This document shows positions 19,201-28,516 of a stretch of DNA of 64,000 nucleotides, piece by piece; within the stretch, counting starts at the first letter, position 1; each line of letters starts with the position of its first letter. The notes under the pieces are model-generated. The model had not been told where the DNA came from and did no database searches. It saw nothing but the letters and a program-made list of their open reading frames with translations. Origin of the DNA: Pseudomonas sp. ADAK18. GTDB taxonomy: Bacteria > Pseudomonadota > Gammaproteobacteria > Pseudomonadales > Pseudomonadaceae. The stretch is from positions 2,583,001 through 2,647,000 of the forward strand of contig NZ_CP052859.1 in the NCBI RefSeq assembly GCF_012935695.1, given 5' to 3'. The position numbers and the translations under genes were made by a program.

Positions 19201-19926
19201 TCAGTTCTTGTCAGGAGTGAAAGGCCCGGATTCGTTCTGCTCCATCAACTTGCGCCACCCTCGCAACCAGTCACTGCGCCGCCCCGGATAACGTTCACCC
19301 TGGACAGTGGCGGCGGCAATCCGATCGGTGCGAAAAGTGCGATAGGCTCCGCGCAATTCGCACCAGGCCACTATCACCCGCGCTTCATTGAGAAAGCCCA
19401 GGGCCAGGGGCCAGATCAGGCGTTGGCTCGGGGTCTGGCTGGCGTCGGCATAATCGATATGCAACTTGGCCTGGTTGCGAATGGCGTCACGGAACACATT
19501 CAGTGGCACTCGGTTTTCCGGGTAGCCATACCCCCGCGGGCCCGGTAACAGCGTGGGATTACGCAAGGCTTCCTGGGCGGTGGGGTCCAGTACCGCAGCG
19601 ATTTTCGCCAACGCATTGGCAGCGGCGTGACTCAACACCTCATCGCCCCGCTGATCGACATAGCGCAAGCCCAGGACGATGGCTTCGGTCTCGTCGGCAT
19701 TGAGCATCAGCGGCGGCAGGAACAATCCGCTGCGCAACACATAGCCCACGCCGGCTTCACCGAAGATCGGCGCGCCGAGGGCCGTCAACTCAGCGATATC
19801 CCGATAGAGCGTGCGCTCGGAAACCTCCAGCTCTACCGCCAGGATGGCCGCCGTCACCGGGCGTTTTTTGCCCCGCAAGACTTGCAACAAGGTCAGCAGA
19901 CGACTGGTTCGCGACACGTTCCTCAC
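19201..19926 (-). CDS. YafY-type transcriptional regulator (HTH + WYL domain)
   Basis: This 241-aa protein has an N-terminal HTH_11 domain (TLLQVLRGKKRPVTA; VSERTLYRDIAELTALG) and a central-to-C-terminal WYL domain (RNQAKLHIDYADASQ; RLIWPLALGFLNEA). The canonical WYL triad is altered here. WYL domains sense ligands or nucleic acids in many bacterial regulators. The start is uncertain: GTG 19926 and GTG 19917 both fit, and neither has ideal spacing. It lies upstream of the NTF2-like gene and divergent from the aldo/keto reductase across a 165-bp promoter region; it may control both. Confidence 0.85.
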   Translation of the reverse strand: MRNVSRTSRLLTLLQVLRGKKRPVTAAILAVELEVSERTLYRDIAELTALGAPIFGEAGVGYVLRSGLFLPPLMLNADETEAIVLGLRYVDQRGDEVLSHAAANALAKIAAVLDPTAQEALRNPTLLPGPRGYGYPENRVPLNVFRDAIRNQAKLHIDYADASQTPSQRLIWPLALGFLNEARVIVAWCELRGAYRTFRTDRIAAATVQGERYPGRRSDWLRGWRKLMEQNESGPFTPDKN

Positions 19927-20091
19927 ACTCCAAAAAAGGAAGTTCGCGTAGCTTAGCAGAGGACCCTGTCAGAAAGTGTCAGGAGCGAACCACCCTGCTG
20001 TACCGCGCAAAAAAGACCCTTGACGGAAAATATTACCAGCATCATATTAAATACACATCGCCAATAAACCCAGCGTTTCAGGAGTCTACTC

Positions 20092-21144
20092 ATGCATTAC
20101 AAAGTCTTCGGTCGCCGCAGCGGCCTGCGGGTTTCAGAGCTGGCCCTGGGCACCGGCAATTTCGGTACGGGCTGGGGTCATGGTGCCGAGCGTGATGAGG
20201 CCAAGCGGATTTTCGACGGTTATCTGGAAGCGGGTGGCAACTTCATCGACACCGCCAACGGCTATCAGGTCGGGCAATCGGAAAGCATGCTCAGCGAGTT
20301 CATTACCGCCGAACGCGACAACCTGATACTTGCCACCAAATACACATTGTCGACTCGTCCCGACGACGGCATTTCAAAGTCCGGCAACAACCGCAAAAAC
20401 CTGATCCGTGCGGTCGAAGAAAGCCTCAAGCGCCTGAAGACCGACCACATCGACCTGTTCTGGGCCCATATCAGTGACAGCGTCACGCCAATGGAAGAAA
20501 TCCTGAGGGGCTTCGATGATCTGGTCCGAGCCGGCAAGATCCACTACGCCGGGTTGTCCAACTTCCCGGCCTGGCGTATCGCTCGGGCGGACCTGTTGGC
20601 TGAGGTGCGCGGCTTTGCGCCGATCGTCGGGATTCAGATGGAATACAGCCTCGCCGAACGCAGCGCCGACCGCGAACTGCTGCCCATGGCCGAAGCGTTA
20701 GGATTGGCCGCAACGCTGTGGTCGCCGCTGGGCGGCGGATTCCTCACCGGCAAATACCGCACCAGCCAGGACGACACCCGCGCCAGCAAGCTCGGTATTT
20801 TGGTCCACACCGAAAGAAGTGCCCAGGAAACTGCGTTGCTCGACACCTTGTTGGCCGTCGCCGCAGAGATTGATGCCACCCCCACCCACGTTGCCATTGC
20901 CTGGCTGCGGGAAAAGGCCCGTCGCTCCACCACCAGCCTGATCCCGATCCTTGGTCCGCGTACCCGCGAACAGTTGGACGCGACCCTCGGCGCGTTGCAG
21001 GTACAACTCTCGGCTGATCAACTGAGCCGATTGGACGCCGTGAGCGCAGTGGCACTGGGCATACCGCATCAAATGATCGTCGACTACGCGCCCCGCTTCA
21101 CCGGCACGCCGAACCTTGATCGCCCCTTCCTTCCGACCGTCTGA
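20092..21144 (+). CDS. Aldo/keto reductase
   Basis: This 350-aa NADPH-dependent oxidoreductase reduces aldehydes or ketones. The TIM-barrel AKR family motifs are visible: the catalytic Asp and Tyr in FIDTANGYQVGQSESML, the Lys in LATKYT, the His in IDLFWAHISD, and the C-terminal coenzyme site IPILGPRTREQLDATLGAL. CAGGAG precedes the ATG by about 8 nt. Divergent from the WYL regulator, which is a candidate regulator. Native substrate unknown. Confidence 0.9.
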   Translation: MHYKVFGRRSGLRVSELALGTGNFGTGWGHGAERDEAKRIFDGYLEAGGNFIDTANGYQVGQSESMLSEFITAERDNLILATKYTLSTRPDDGISKSGNNRKNLIRAVEESLKRLKTDHIDLFWAHISDSVTPMEEILRGFDDLVRAGKIHYAGLSNFPAWRIARADLLAEVRGFAPIVGIQMEYSLAERSADRELLPMAEALGLAATLWSPLGGGFLTGKYRTSQDDTRASKLGILVHTERSAQETALLDTLLAVAAEIDATPTHVAIAWLREKARRSTTSLIPILGPRTREQLDATLGALQVQLSADQLSRLDAVSAVALGIPHQMIVDYAPRFTGTPNLDRPFLPTV

Positions 21145-21156
21145 GAATCGGCCACA

Positions 21157-21183
21157 CCAAAGGTTGCCTTGCGCAACCCTTGG
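21157..21183. terminator. Hairpin between convergent aldo/keto reductase and LysR genes
   Basis: CCAAAGGTTGC and GCAACCCTTGG form an 11-bp stem with one mismatch. It lies between the two stop codons without a T-tract, so it is a probable weak two-way terminator. Confidence 0.5.
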
Positions 21184-21188
21184 CACAA

Positions 21189-22166
21189 TCAATCAAACCA
21201 TTCACGGCGTTCATCAAAGGTTCGCACGATCAAATCGACTATCGCCTGCACCGCAGCCGACGCTTCGAGCTGGGCATTCAGTGCCACCCACGCTTGCCGT
21301 TGCATGGGTGCATCAAACAGACCGGGCAACGGCGTCAGGGTCCGATCAAACCGACTCATGTAGGCGGGTAACAAACCAATGCAGGCACTGCTCCGGATCA
21401 TCTCCAGCATCAGCTCGTAGGTATGCACCTGCACCACCCCGGCTTCGCGTCGGTCGATCTGCGCATTCCAGGGCGCAAACGCCTTGACCTGCCGCTCGGG
21501 CTGCCACTGCACCAACAGATAATCGGCCAACCCCTCCAGGTGTTCCGGACGGGCAATGGTTCGGGAATAGCGCTTGGCCATATGCGGCAGGTAATCAAGG
21601 CTGGCCAGATGTTGAGGTTCACGAATCGCAAAGCCCGGGCTGGTGGATACCCCGCCGGAGTCCGACAGCCATAACACCACGTCGGCATTGACCGTTTGCA
21701 ACGACTGTTGATTGTTGTCCACGGCGATCACTTCAAGCCGTACGCTGGCATCGCGCCGCAACAAAGCAATGAGGTCACGGCTCAGGATGTCATGCAGGAT
21801 GGGTGCGGCAATCGCGAGGCGCACCAACGGCGGGCTGGCCACCTGCGCGGTGCGTTGTGGCACCAGAGCCATCAACTGCGCCTGCAATTGCAGGCCTTCA
21901 CGACTGAGGGTCAGCGTGCTGCCCTGGTAGGAGAACAGCGTCCGCCCTACTGCGTCTTCCAGTTGCGCCAGTTGCCGACGTAAAAGGGGCGCGCCGATAT
22001 TCAGATGGCGTGCCGCCTGCTTGAAGCAGCCGCAGCGCGCACTGACCAGAAAATATTCGGCCACTCGGGGTTCAACCGTGGCCGCCAGAGTCGTCCATGA
22101 ACGAGGATGACTCGCAAGCGGAACACGAGCCAGCCCCTCGATACCCGGGGTTTGAAACATTGCCAT
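21189..22166 (-). CDS. LysR-family transcriptional regulator
   Basis: A 325-aa LysR-type regulator. The HTH begins unusually late, near residue 35 (YFLVSARCGCFKQAARHLNIGAPLLRRQLAQLE), after an N-terminal extension that includes SHPRSWTTLAATVEPR. The co-inducer domain follows (from about residue 110) and has the usual two-lobe pattern. ATG 22166 has AGGAAG about 8 nt upstream and is preferred to a TTG one codon earlier. It converges on the aldo/keto reductase gene. Target genes are not evident; the adjacent YbjN gene is upstream on the same strand. Confidence 0.85.
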   Translation of the reverse strand: MAMFQTPGIEGLARVPLASHPRSWTTLAATVEPRVAEYFLVSARCGCFKQAARHLNIGAPLLRRQLAQLEDAVGRTLFSYQGSTLTLSREGLQLQAQLMALVPQRTAQVASPPLVRLAIAAPILHDILSRDLIALLRRDASVRLEVIAVDNNQQSLQTVNADVVLWLSDSGGVSTSPGFAIREPQHLASLDYLPHMAKRYSRTIARPEHLEGLADYLLVQWQPERQVKAFAPWNAQIDRREAGVVQVHTYELMLEMIRSSACIGLLPAYMSRFDRTLTPLPGLFDAPMQRQAWVALNAQLEASAAVQAIVDLIVRTFDERREWFD

Positions 22167-22232
22167 CAATGACTTCCTGTCGTTGGCCTGGGATCGAGCG
22201 AGGGCGATTACGCCCCCGCTCCAGTCTGTCTA

Positions 22233-22721
22233 TCAAGCGTGCGCCGACTCCGTGTCCGGCGCCACGGCCTCACCCGCCCCGGCCTGCTCCTGCAACTGCG
22301 CGGCCCGCTGACTGTAATCGCGCAGGTAGACAATGAACTCCTGCAGCAACCGATCCCACAACTCCAAGCTGCCGCGCAAATGGTCAAGGGTAATACCTGC
22401 TGCCAGCACATCCATCTCCATCACCAGGAACTCACCCTGGACCGACAAACGAGCGAAACGTCGCGAGGCATTCCAGAACTCCGCCAACCCGGCTGGCAGC
22501 TCGCCCTGAATACGCAACGCACAGCTGAAGGTGAAATCAACGTAATGGCCGGCTTCCGTGCCAGGGTTGCCGAAGCGCAACGCATAACCGATACCCTGGC
22601 TGGCGCTGAGCAGTTGTACGACAGAATTCTGTTCGGAACGGTTGACCCGCAGACCGGCCCCTTGCAGGACTTCGGTCAGGCTGTCGGCGGAAACACTGGT
22701 GATCAATGCTGGGGAGGTCAT
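22233..22721 (-). CDS. YbjN-domain protein
   Basis: This 162-aa cytosolic protein matches the YbjN family, thought to act as a sensor or adaptor related to type III secretion chaperone folds. It shows the expected layout: a Leu/Val-rich start (SLTEVLQGAGLRV), FSCALRIQGELP, a central ASRRFARLSVQGEFLVMEMDV, and a C-terminal helix with DRLLQEFIVYLRDY. The tail is Ala/Glu-rich and probably disordered. The start at 22721 is preferred because AAGGA lies about 10 nt upstream; a longer version from 22760 is possible. Confidence 0.75.
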   Translation of the reverse strand: MTSPALITSVSADSLTEVLQGAGLRVNRSEQNSVVQLLSASQGIGYALRFGNPGTEAGHYVDFTFSCALRIQGELPAGLAEFWNASRRFARLSVQGEFLVMEMDVLAAGITLDHLRGSLELWDRLLQEFIVYLRDYSQRAAQLQEQAGAGEAVAPDTESAHA

Positions 22722-22851
22722 CGTGAATGCTTTCCTTGTCATGGGCTGAACGATGGCCACCTTGGGGTTATCCCAAGGCGGACCTTCATAGGCTAGCCGG
22801 AATTTTCCAGTCTGCTCGACCGGGCTGAAAAATTGACAAGGTATAAACAGA

Positions 22852-22881
22852 AACGGCCCGTTTCGTGAAAAACGGGCCGTT
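22852..22881 (-). terminator. Intrinsic terminator of pepN
   Basis: AACGGCCCGTTT pairs with AAACGGGCCGTT around a 6-nt loop just beyond the pepN stop codon. On the minus strand a T-rich tail (TCTGTTTAT) follows. Confidence 0.85.
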
Positions 22882-22892
22882 CGACGGGGATG

Positions 22893-25550
22893 TTAAGCGA
22901 GGCTTTTGCTGACCACTTCAAACACATCGCTGGACAGCTCGCCGGAAGCGCGAATCCGCTCCAGTTCGGCCTTCATCAGCGCCTGACGGGCGCTGTCGTA
23001 TTTACGCCAGCGGGTCAGCGGCGCCAACTGCCGCGAGGCAATCTGCGGGTTGAAGGCATTCAACTCGATCACAAGGTCCGCCAGGAAGCGATAGCCTGAA
23101 CCATCTGCCGCATGGAAGTTGATCAGATTCTGCCCGGCAAACGCGCCCACCAGCGCGCGAACCTTGTTCGGGTTCTTGATGTTGAACGCCGGGTGCTGCA
23201 TCAGCGCCTTGACCCGCTCCAGCGCGCCCGGCAAACCGCTGCCGGCCTGGACGCTGAACCACTGGTCCATGACCAGCGGGTTGTCCTTGAAGTTCTCGGC
23301 AAACACCGCCAGGGCGTTGGCCTTTTCAGCGTCGAACGGTGAGTTGACCAACACCGCCAGCGCCGTCAGGCGTTCGGTCATGTTGTCGCAAGCGTCGAAC
23401 TGTTCCAGGGTGGCTGCCAATACTTCGGGCTTGCCGCTGAGCATCAGGTACGACAAGGCGATGTTTTGCAGCGCGCGCCGGGCGAAATGCTCGGCAGCCG
23501 CCACGTATGGCGTTTTCTTGGACAGGTCGCGATTGGCCTGGTAACGCAGCCACAAGCCTTCGAACAGGCTGTCGGCCAACTGCTTGCGGGCAAACTCACG
23601 GGCAGCGTGAATGGCATCGACGTCTGCCACTTCGCTGATTTCAGCCAGGTAGGCTTCACTCGGCAGTGACAACATCTCGGCGACCATCGCCTGGTCCAGG
23701 CTTTCGTCGCTCAACACGCTACGCAGTGCGGTGATCAGGCGTTGATCCAGCACCAGCGCCTTGCCCTGTTGATGTTGGCCGATCAGCTCTTGCAACACCT
23801 GCACTGACAGTTGCTGCCCGGCGTCCCAGCGATTGAAACCATCGCTGTCGTGCTGCATAAGGAACATCAACTGATCGCGGCTGTAGGGGAAGCTCAGTTT
23901 CACCGGCGCCGAGAAGCCACGCAGCAGCGAAGGCAATGGTTGTTCGGCGATCTCAACGAAGGTGAAGGTCTGTTCGGCTTCAGTCACCGAGATCACTCGG
24001 GACGTAGCACCCGCCTTCGCTTCACCCGCCAGACGTAAGGCAATACCGGCGCCTTTGCTGTCCAGCAGGCCCAGCTCCACCGGAATCACGAACGGCAGTT
24101 TTTCGACCTTGTCCGGGGTTTCCGGGCAGCTTTGACGGAAGGTCAGGCTGTAGGTTTTTGCCGCAGCATCGTAGGACTCGCTCACCGCCAACCGTGGCGT
24201 ACCGGCCTGGCTGTACCAGCGTTTGAACTGGGTCAGGTCGGCGCCATTCGCGTCTTCCATGGCCTTGATGAAGTCATCGCAGGTCACGGCCTGGCCGTCA
24301 TGGCGTTCAAAGTACAGATCGCTGCCTTTGCGGAAGCCTTCGGCGCCAAGCAAGGTGTGGATCATGCCGACCACTTCCGAGCCCTTTTCGTACACGGTCA
24401 GGGTGTAGAAGTTGGAGATCTCGATAAAGCTGTCCGGGCGCACGGCGTGGGCCATCGGGCCGGCATCTTCGGCGAACTGGTGCGTGCGCAGGTAGGCCAC
24501 GTCCTGGATGCGCTTGACCGTGGCCGAGTTCATGTCGGCGGAGAAGCCCCCGTCACGGAACACGGTGAAGCCTTCCTTGAGTGACAGTTGGAACCAGTCA
24601 CGGCAGGTCACGCGGTTGCCCGACCAGTTGTGGAAGTATTCATGAGCGACGATCGCCTCGACCCGCTGGTGTGCGGCGTCGGTGGCGGTTTCGGCGCGGG
24701 CCAGCACAGCGCTGGAGTTGAAGATATTGAGGCCTTTGTTCTCCATCGCACCCATGTTGAAGTCATTGACCGCAACGATCATGAAGATGTCCAGGTCGTA
24801 CTCGCGGCCATAGACTTCTTCGTCCCAGCGCATGGACTTCTTCAGGCTGGTCATAGCGTGCTGGCACTTGTCGATGTTTTCTGGCTCGACGTAAATGCGC
24901 AGCGCCACGGTGCGTTGGGTCATGGTGGTGAAGGTGTCTTCGACGCACCACAGGTCACCCGCTACCAGCGCAAACAGGTAAGCCGGTTTCATGAACGGGT
25001 CTTCCCAGGTCGCCCAGTGCCGGCCGTCTTCGCCAGGACCCGACGAAATCGGGTTGCCGTTGGACAGCAGCACCGGGTAGATGTGCTGCTCGGCGATCAC
25101 CGTGGTGGTGAACTTGCTCATCACATCCGGGCGGTCGAGGTAATAGGTGATCTTGCGGAAACCCTCGGCCTCGCACTGGGTGCAGAACATGCCACTGGAT
25201 TTGTACAGGCCTTCCAGGGCGGTGTTGGTTTCCGGATGGATCTTGACGCTGGTGTCGAGCGTAAAGCTGTCGCTCGTCGGGTGCAGCGTCAGGTGGTTTT
25301 CGCTCAACTGGTAGTCAGCCGCTGTCAGTTCGCGGTCGGCCAGGCTGACCGACAGCAACTCCAACTGCTGGCCGTCCAGCACCAGCGGCGGCAGGCCCGT
25401 GCCACGCGCCGGGTTGCGGCGCATCACCAGTTGCGCGTGGACCAGGCTGTGGTCCTCGAACAACTCGAAGGTCAGGTGCGTCTCGTCGATCAGGTACTCG
25501 GGCGCCTGATAGTCCTTGAGGTAAATCATCTTCGGTTGTTCGGTGCGCAT
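22893..25550 (-). CDS. pepN: Aminopeptidase N (M1 family)
   Basis: This 885-aa cytosolic zinc aminopeptidase removes N-terminal residues from peptides. The exopeptidase motif MGAMENKGLNIF lies near residue 263. The zinc site is VAHEYFHNWSGNR near residue 296, with the second Glu about 20 residues later (LSLKEGFTVFRD). The C-terminal alpha-helical domain is complete and the length equals E. coli PepN. AAGGAC lies before the ATG. The gene follows the DUF2797 gene by 13 nt, so it probably ends the nadK-to-pepN train. Confidence 0.96.
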   Translation of the reverse strand: MRTEQPKMIYLKDYQAPEYLIDETHLTFELFEDHSLVHAQLVMRRNPARGTGLPPLVLDGQQLELLSVSLADRELTAADYQLSENHLTLHPTSDSFTLDTSVKIHPETNTALEGLYKSSGMFCTQCEAEGFRKITYYLDRPDVMSKFTTTVIAEQHIYPVLLSNGNPISSGPGEDGRHWATWEDPFMKPAYLFALVAGDLWCVEDTFTTMTQRTVALRIYVEPENIDKCQHAMTSLKKSMRWDEEVYGREYDLDIFMIVAVNDFNMGAMENKGLNIFNSSAVLARAETATDAAHQRVEAIVAHEYFHNWSGNRVTCRDWFQLSLKEGFTVFRDGGFSADMNSATVKRIQDVAYLRTHQFAEDAGPMAHAVRPDSFIEISNFYTLTVYEKGSEVVGMIHTLLGAEGFRKGSDLYFERHDGQAVTCDDFIKAMEDANGADLTQFKRWYSQAGTPRLAVSESYDAAAKTYSLTFRQSCPETPDKVEKLPFVIPVELGLLDSKGAGIALRLAGEAKAGATSRVISVTEAEQTFTFVEIAEQPLPSLLRGFSAPVKLSFPYSRDQLMFLMQHDSDGFNRWDAGQQLSVQVLQELIGQHQQGKALVLDQRLITALRSVLSDESLDQAMVAEMLSLPSEAYLAEISEVADVDAIHAAREFARKQLADSLFEGLWLRYQANRDLSKKTPYVAAAEHFARRALQNIALSYLMLSGKPEVLAATLEQFDACDNMTERLTALAVLVNSPFDAEKANALAVFAENFKDNPLVMDQWFSVQAGSGLPGALERVKALMQHPAFNIKNPNKVRALVGAFAGQNLINFHAADGSGYRFLADLVIELNAFNPQIASRQLAPLTRWRKYDSARQALMKAELERIRASGELSSDVFEVVSKSLA

Positions 25551-25563
25551 GGCTTTCGTCCTT

Positions 25564-26394
25564 CTACTGATGCACGGCGAGCTGGTAGGCCGTGTATTTA
25601 CGAATATTGATAACGCCGGTGTCGAAGATCAGGTATTGGCCCTTGATCCCCAGCAGCGTGCCTTCGGCAATCGGGTTCTTGTCCAGGTTGAAGCTGACGA
25701 TCTTGGTCGGGTACTGCTCGATCGGGTAGCGGATTTCGATCGGCTCGATGTCTGTTACCGGTTGGATCGCCTGGAGGCCAAAGCGTTCTTGCAGCCCCAA
25801 CAGACCTTCGGCGCAGGATGCAAAGAGTTCATCGCGCACCTGCTTGAGGTCCACCGCCTGGGCATCACCCTTGAGCAGTGCGCGCCAGTTGGTCTTGTCG
25901 GCCACCTGGCTGCGGAACAGGTCTTCGACAAAGCCCGATTGCTGACGGGTAGCAACGCGCATGATCGGCAATGCCTGGCTCGCTCCCTGGTCCAGCCAAC
26001 GGGTTGGCAGCTGACTGGCACGGGTGATACCGACCTTGATCCCCGACGAGTTAGCCAGGTAGACCACGTGGTCGGTCATGCAGAACTTCTCGCCCCAGGC
26101 CGGATCGCGGCAGGTGCCGGCATCGTAATGGCAGCGCTCGGGACTCATGATGCACAAGTCGCACTGAGCCAACTTGGTCATGCACGGGTAGCAGTAACCC
26201 TGACTGAAGCTGGTCTTGGTCTTGCGGCCACAATGGGTGCAATGAATCGAACCCAGGTATTCCAGGCGTACGGTGGTGCCAATCAATGGGTTGACCGGTA
26301 CCTCGGTATCGCCCAGGCGAAAGGCGTATTGAACGGTCGGCTCACCCAGCTGCGCCGACATCTTGCTGACTGCACCACGGCCAATCTCAATCAA
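25564..26394 (-). CDS. DUF2797 protein with Cys-rich metal-binding core
   Basis: A 276-aa protein of the DUF2797 family. Near residues 48-110 it has repeated Cys pairs (IHCTHCGRKTKTSFSQGYCYPC; QCDLCIMSPERCHY) that look like zinc ribbons, followed by a GIY-YIG-like pattern (VVYLANSSGIKVGITRASQLPTRW). I place the start at TTG 26394, where TTGA overlaps the YeaC stop by 4 nt, giving MIEIGRGAVSKM. An internal ATG at 26361 is the alternative. Function unknown; the zinc motifs with a GIY-YIG-like fold suggest nucleic-acid contact, which is inference. Confidence 0.8.
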   Translation of the reverse strand: MIEIGRGAVSKMSAQLGEPTVQYAFRLGDTEVPVNPLIGTTVRLEYLGSIHCTHCGRKTKTSFSQGYCYPCMTKLAQCDLCIMSPERCHYDAGTCRDPAWGEKFCMTDHVVYLANSSGIKVGITRASQLPTRWLDQGASQALPIMRVATRQQSGFVEDLFRSQVADKTNWRALLKGDAQAVDLKQVRDELFASCAEGLLGLQERFGLQAIQPVTDIEPIEIRYPIEQYPTKIVSFNLDKNPIAEGTLLGIKGQYLIFDTGVINIRKYTAYQLAVHQ

Positions 26395-26651
26395 TGGATG
26401 GCATCCGACTTGAACAGGATGTTCGGCACCGGTGCCGACTTGGAGGCGCACTCCTGTGGCCCCATGTAGCCGGTGCGCTGGTCTTCCGGCAGATTCTGCA
26501 GCTCCCAGGCGATTACCGCCTGCAGGGACAGTTCACGCTGCTCGGCAGTGAGTTTGCGACCATCGGACCATTTGCCGATTTCCACGGCGAGCTTGAGGCT
26601 CTGGTAGATGTCCGGGGTGATGTTTTCGATCATTTCAGCAAAAGAGGACAT
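26391..26651 (-). CDS. YeaC-family protein (DUF1315)
   Basis: This 86-aa cytosolic protein matches YeaC/DUF1315: MSSFAEMIENITPDIYQSLKLAVE at the start, then WSDGRKLTAEQRELSLQAVIAWE. AAGGAAGAG lies about 6 nt before ATG 26651, which is preferred to an earlier in-frame ATG at 26669. Its stop overlaps the DUF2797 start, implying translational coupling. Function unknown. Confidence 0.85.
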   Translation of the reverse strand: MSSFAEMIENITPDIYQSLKLAVEIGKWSDGRKLTAEQRELSLQAVIAWELQNLPEDQRTGYMGPQECASKSAPVPNILFKSDAIH

Positions 26652-26678
26652 AAGGCTCTTCCTTAACAAATAGGAGAT

Positions 26679-27548
26679 TCAAAGGGCTTGTTTACGACGG
26701 CTGTACAAGCCGCCCAACAAGCCCGTCAGGCAACCGACCACCAGCCCGCCGACGTGCGCGGCGTTGGCGATTTCACCGAAGCCGATCATCGAAACCAGGC
26801 CCGACAGGCACAGCAGCAGCCATACCAGCATCATCACCAGCACCCCACGGGGCAGGCGATAAGCCGGGTTTGGCGAAAGCAATTGATAGATCCAGCAGTG
26901 ACCCAGCAAGCCATACAACACGCCGGACAATCCGCCGAACAGACCCGGGCCACCAAAATAGTATTGAGCGTAGTTGGACACGAGGCTGAACAGCAGCGTC
27001 AGGCCGAGCAGGTTGATACTGCCCTGACGCACCTCGATGCGCCGCCCCAACTCCCAGTACCACATACCGTTCATGGCCAGGTGCAGGATGCCGAAGTGGA
27101 TCAGCATCGGCGTCACCAGGCGCCACCACTGCCCCGCCGCCAGGCTGTCGGCCAACGGTGTGAAGTGGAGGTATTCGCCCACCACCTGGAACTGCAGGAA
27201 GGTCAGCCAGCTCATGGCTTGCAGGTTATCCCCCAGCATCGTCACTGCACCGACGATCACGCTGAGCAACAGAATCAGCGCAGTCACCGGGCTATGGCGT
27301 AGTTGCTGGACAAAGCCGGCACGCGGGGCCACCGGTTGCTGTGGAATATCCAATTGCTGGTCCGGATCACCCGCCGGAAAGCGTTGGTACAACACGCGCA
27401 CGTCTTCGCTGATGTTATCGGGCACCCACAGCACCTGCTCTCCCGCCTCTTCGCTGACGCGATGGGGCACTTGCATGCGCTGCAACAACTTGACGAAACC
27501 GGCCAGGTCCACGCTCAGGGGCAGGCGCAATACCGCAACGGCACTCAT
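26679..27548 (-). CDS. glpG: Rhomboid intramembrane serine protease (GlpG type)
   Basis: This 289-aa membrane protease cuts substrates inside the lipid bilayer. Residues 1-75 are a GlpG-like cytoplasmic domain. Six membrane helices follow. The conserved stretch HFGILHLAMNGMWYWELG contains the HxxxN loop, the nucleophile is Ser in GGLSGVLYGLLGH, and the catalytic His is in ANAAHVGGLVVG. ATG 27548 overlaps the metallophosphoesterase stop by 4 nt, with GAGGTG upstream. Confidence 0.93.
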   Translation of the reverse strand: MSAVAVLRLPLSVDLAGFVKLLQRMQVPHRVSEEAGEQVLWVPDNISEDVRVLYQRFPAGDPDQQLDIPQQPVAPRAGFVQQLRHSPVTALILLLSVIVGAVTMLGDNLQAMSWLTFLQFQVVGEYLHFTPLADSLAAGQWWRLVTPMLIHFGILHLAMNGMWYWELGRRIEVRQGSINLLGLTLLFSLVSNYAQYYFGGPGLFGGLSGVLYGLLGHCWIYQLLSPNPAYRLPRGVLVMMLVWLLLCLSGLVSMIGFGEIANAAHVGGLVVGCLTGLLGGLYSRRKQAL

Positions 27549-28516
27549 GAAATCACCTCGGGGCGCTCGACATCCACCCAAACAAATTTACGTGGATCAA
27601 GGCGAGTTTCCTGGTCCAGCCGATAAGCGACCAACTTGCCGTACAGCACTGCGCTGTAATCCAGGCAGGCTAGGTTCGGACGAATCGGCGCCGGTTTTCC
27701 GCTGCGCCAGTAATGGCCGACGAACAACAACGGCTCGTCGACGCCATAGCGCAGCAGGGAATTTTTCTCCGTGGAGGACAGCGGCGTAGCCGCCACCGGC
27801 TCCGGCAGCGCATCAGGCTGGAAGACGATATCGCCGTAGGTTTTCGGGTCGTCTTCCCAGAACTTGGTGCGGAAGAACGAGCGCGTCAGGCCATCGCCGC
27901 CGGTCAAGGTCAAGCCGTCCGGCAGGCGCATGTCGGTACCCCGCAACAGGCGATCAAAGGCATTGCTGGCGAAACTGCCCGGTACGGCGGCCGCCTGCAG
28001 AAAGTGTTGGTCGATACAGCCATCAGGGAAACTCGAACGCAGGGGCTCGATAAAGCCATCATCCCAACAGGCGTGGACCACACGGAAACGCCCAGCGTCG
28101 ACAAACAGCGGCATGTCGTAGAACCAGCCGAGGAAGTCGTGCCAATCGGCCGGGTGCTGTTCGAACTGGGTCAGGGTCTCGTGGATCAGCCGGGCATGGC
28201 GCGGCGTATGCTCTCGCACAAACTGCTTGCCACTGCCAGGCGGTGCCGACGTGCTCCAGCCCAAGGCGTTGAACTCATGGTTGCCCATGATGCACAACGC
28301 CTGGCCGGCCACGGCCATGTCGTGGACGATATGCAGCGCCTCGCGAATACGCGGGCCACGGTCGATGATATCGCCGAGGAACACCGCCATTCGCGTGGGA
28401 TGGCGCCAGGTGCCGCCCTGCTTGTGGTAACCCAACCGGTCGAGCAAGTGCTCAAGGGTATGAGCGCAACCGTGCACGTCACCAATCAGGTCGTAGCTAC
28501 GCGCGGGATCGAGCAT
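27545..28516 (-). CDS. Metallophosphoesterase (calcineurin-like phosphatase)
   Basis: A 323-aa phosphoesterase with the full two-metal motif set: [17 protein letters not shown] near residue 10, [11 protein letters not shown] near 47, [12 protein letters not shown] near 77, and later VHACW and GHYW. This is the ApaH/serine-threonine-phosphatase-like branch; possible substrates are dinucleoside polyphosphates or phosphoproteins. Its ATG overlaps the nadK stop by one base (TGATG) and its stop overlaps the rhomboid start. Substrate unproven. Confidence 0.9.
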   Translation of the reverse strand: MLDPARSYDLIGDVHGCAHTLEHLLDRLGYHKQGGTWRHPTRMAVFLGDIIDRGPRIREALHIVHDMAVAGQALCIMGNHEFNALGWSTSAPPGSGKQFVREHTPRHARLIHETLTQFEQHPADWHDFLGWFYDMPLFVDAGRFRVVHACWDDGFIEPLRSSFPDGCIDQHFLQAAAVPGSFASNAFDRLLRGTDMRLPDGLTLTGGDGLTRSFFRTKFWEDDPKTYGDIVFQPDALPEPVAATPLSSTEKNSLLRYGVDEPLLFVGHYWRSGKPAPIRPNLACLDYSAVLYGKLVAYRLDQETRLDPRKFVWVDVERPEVIS

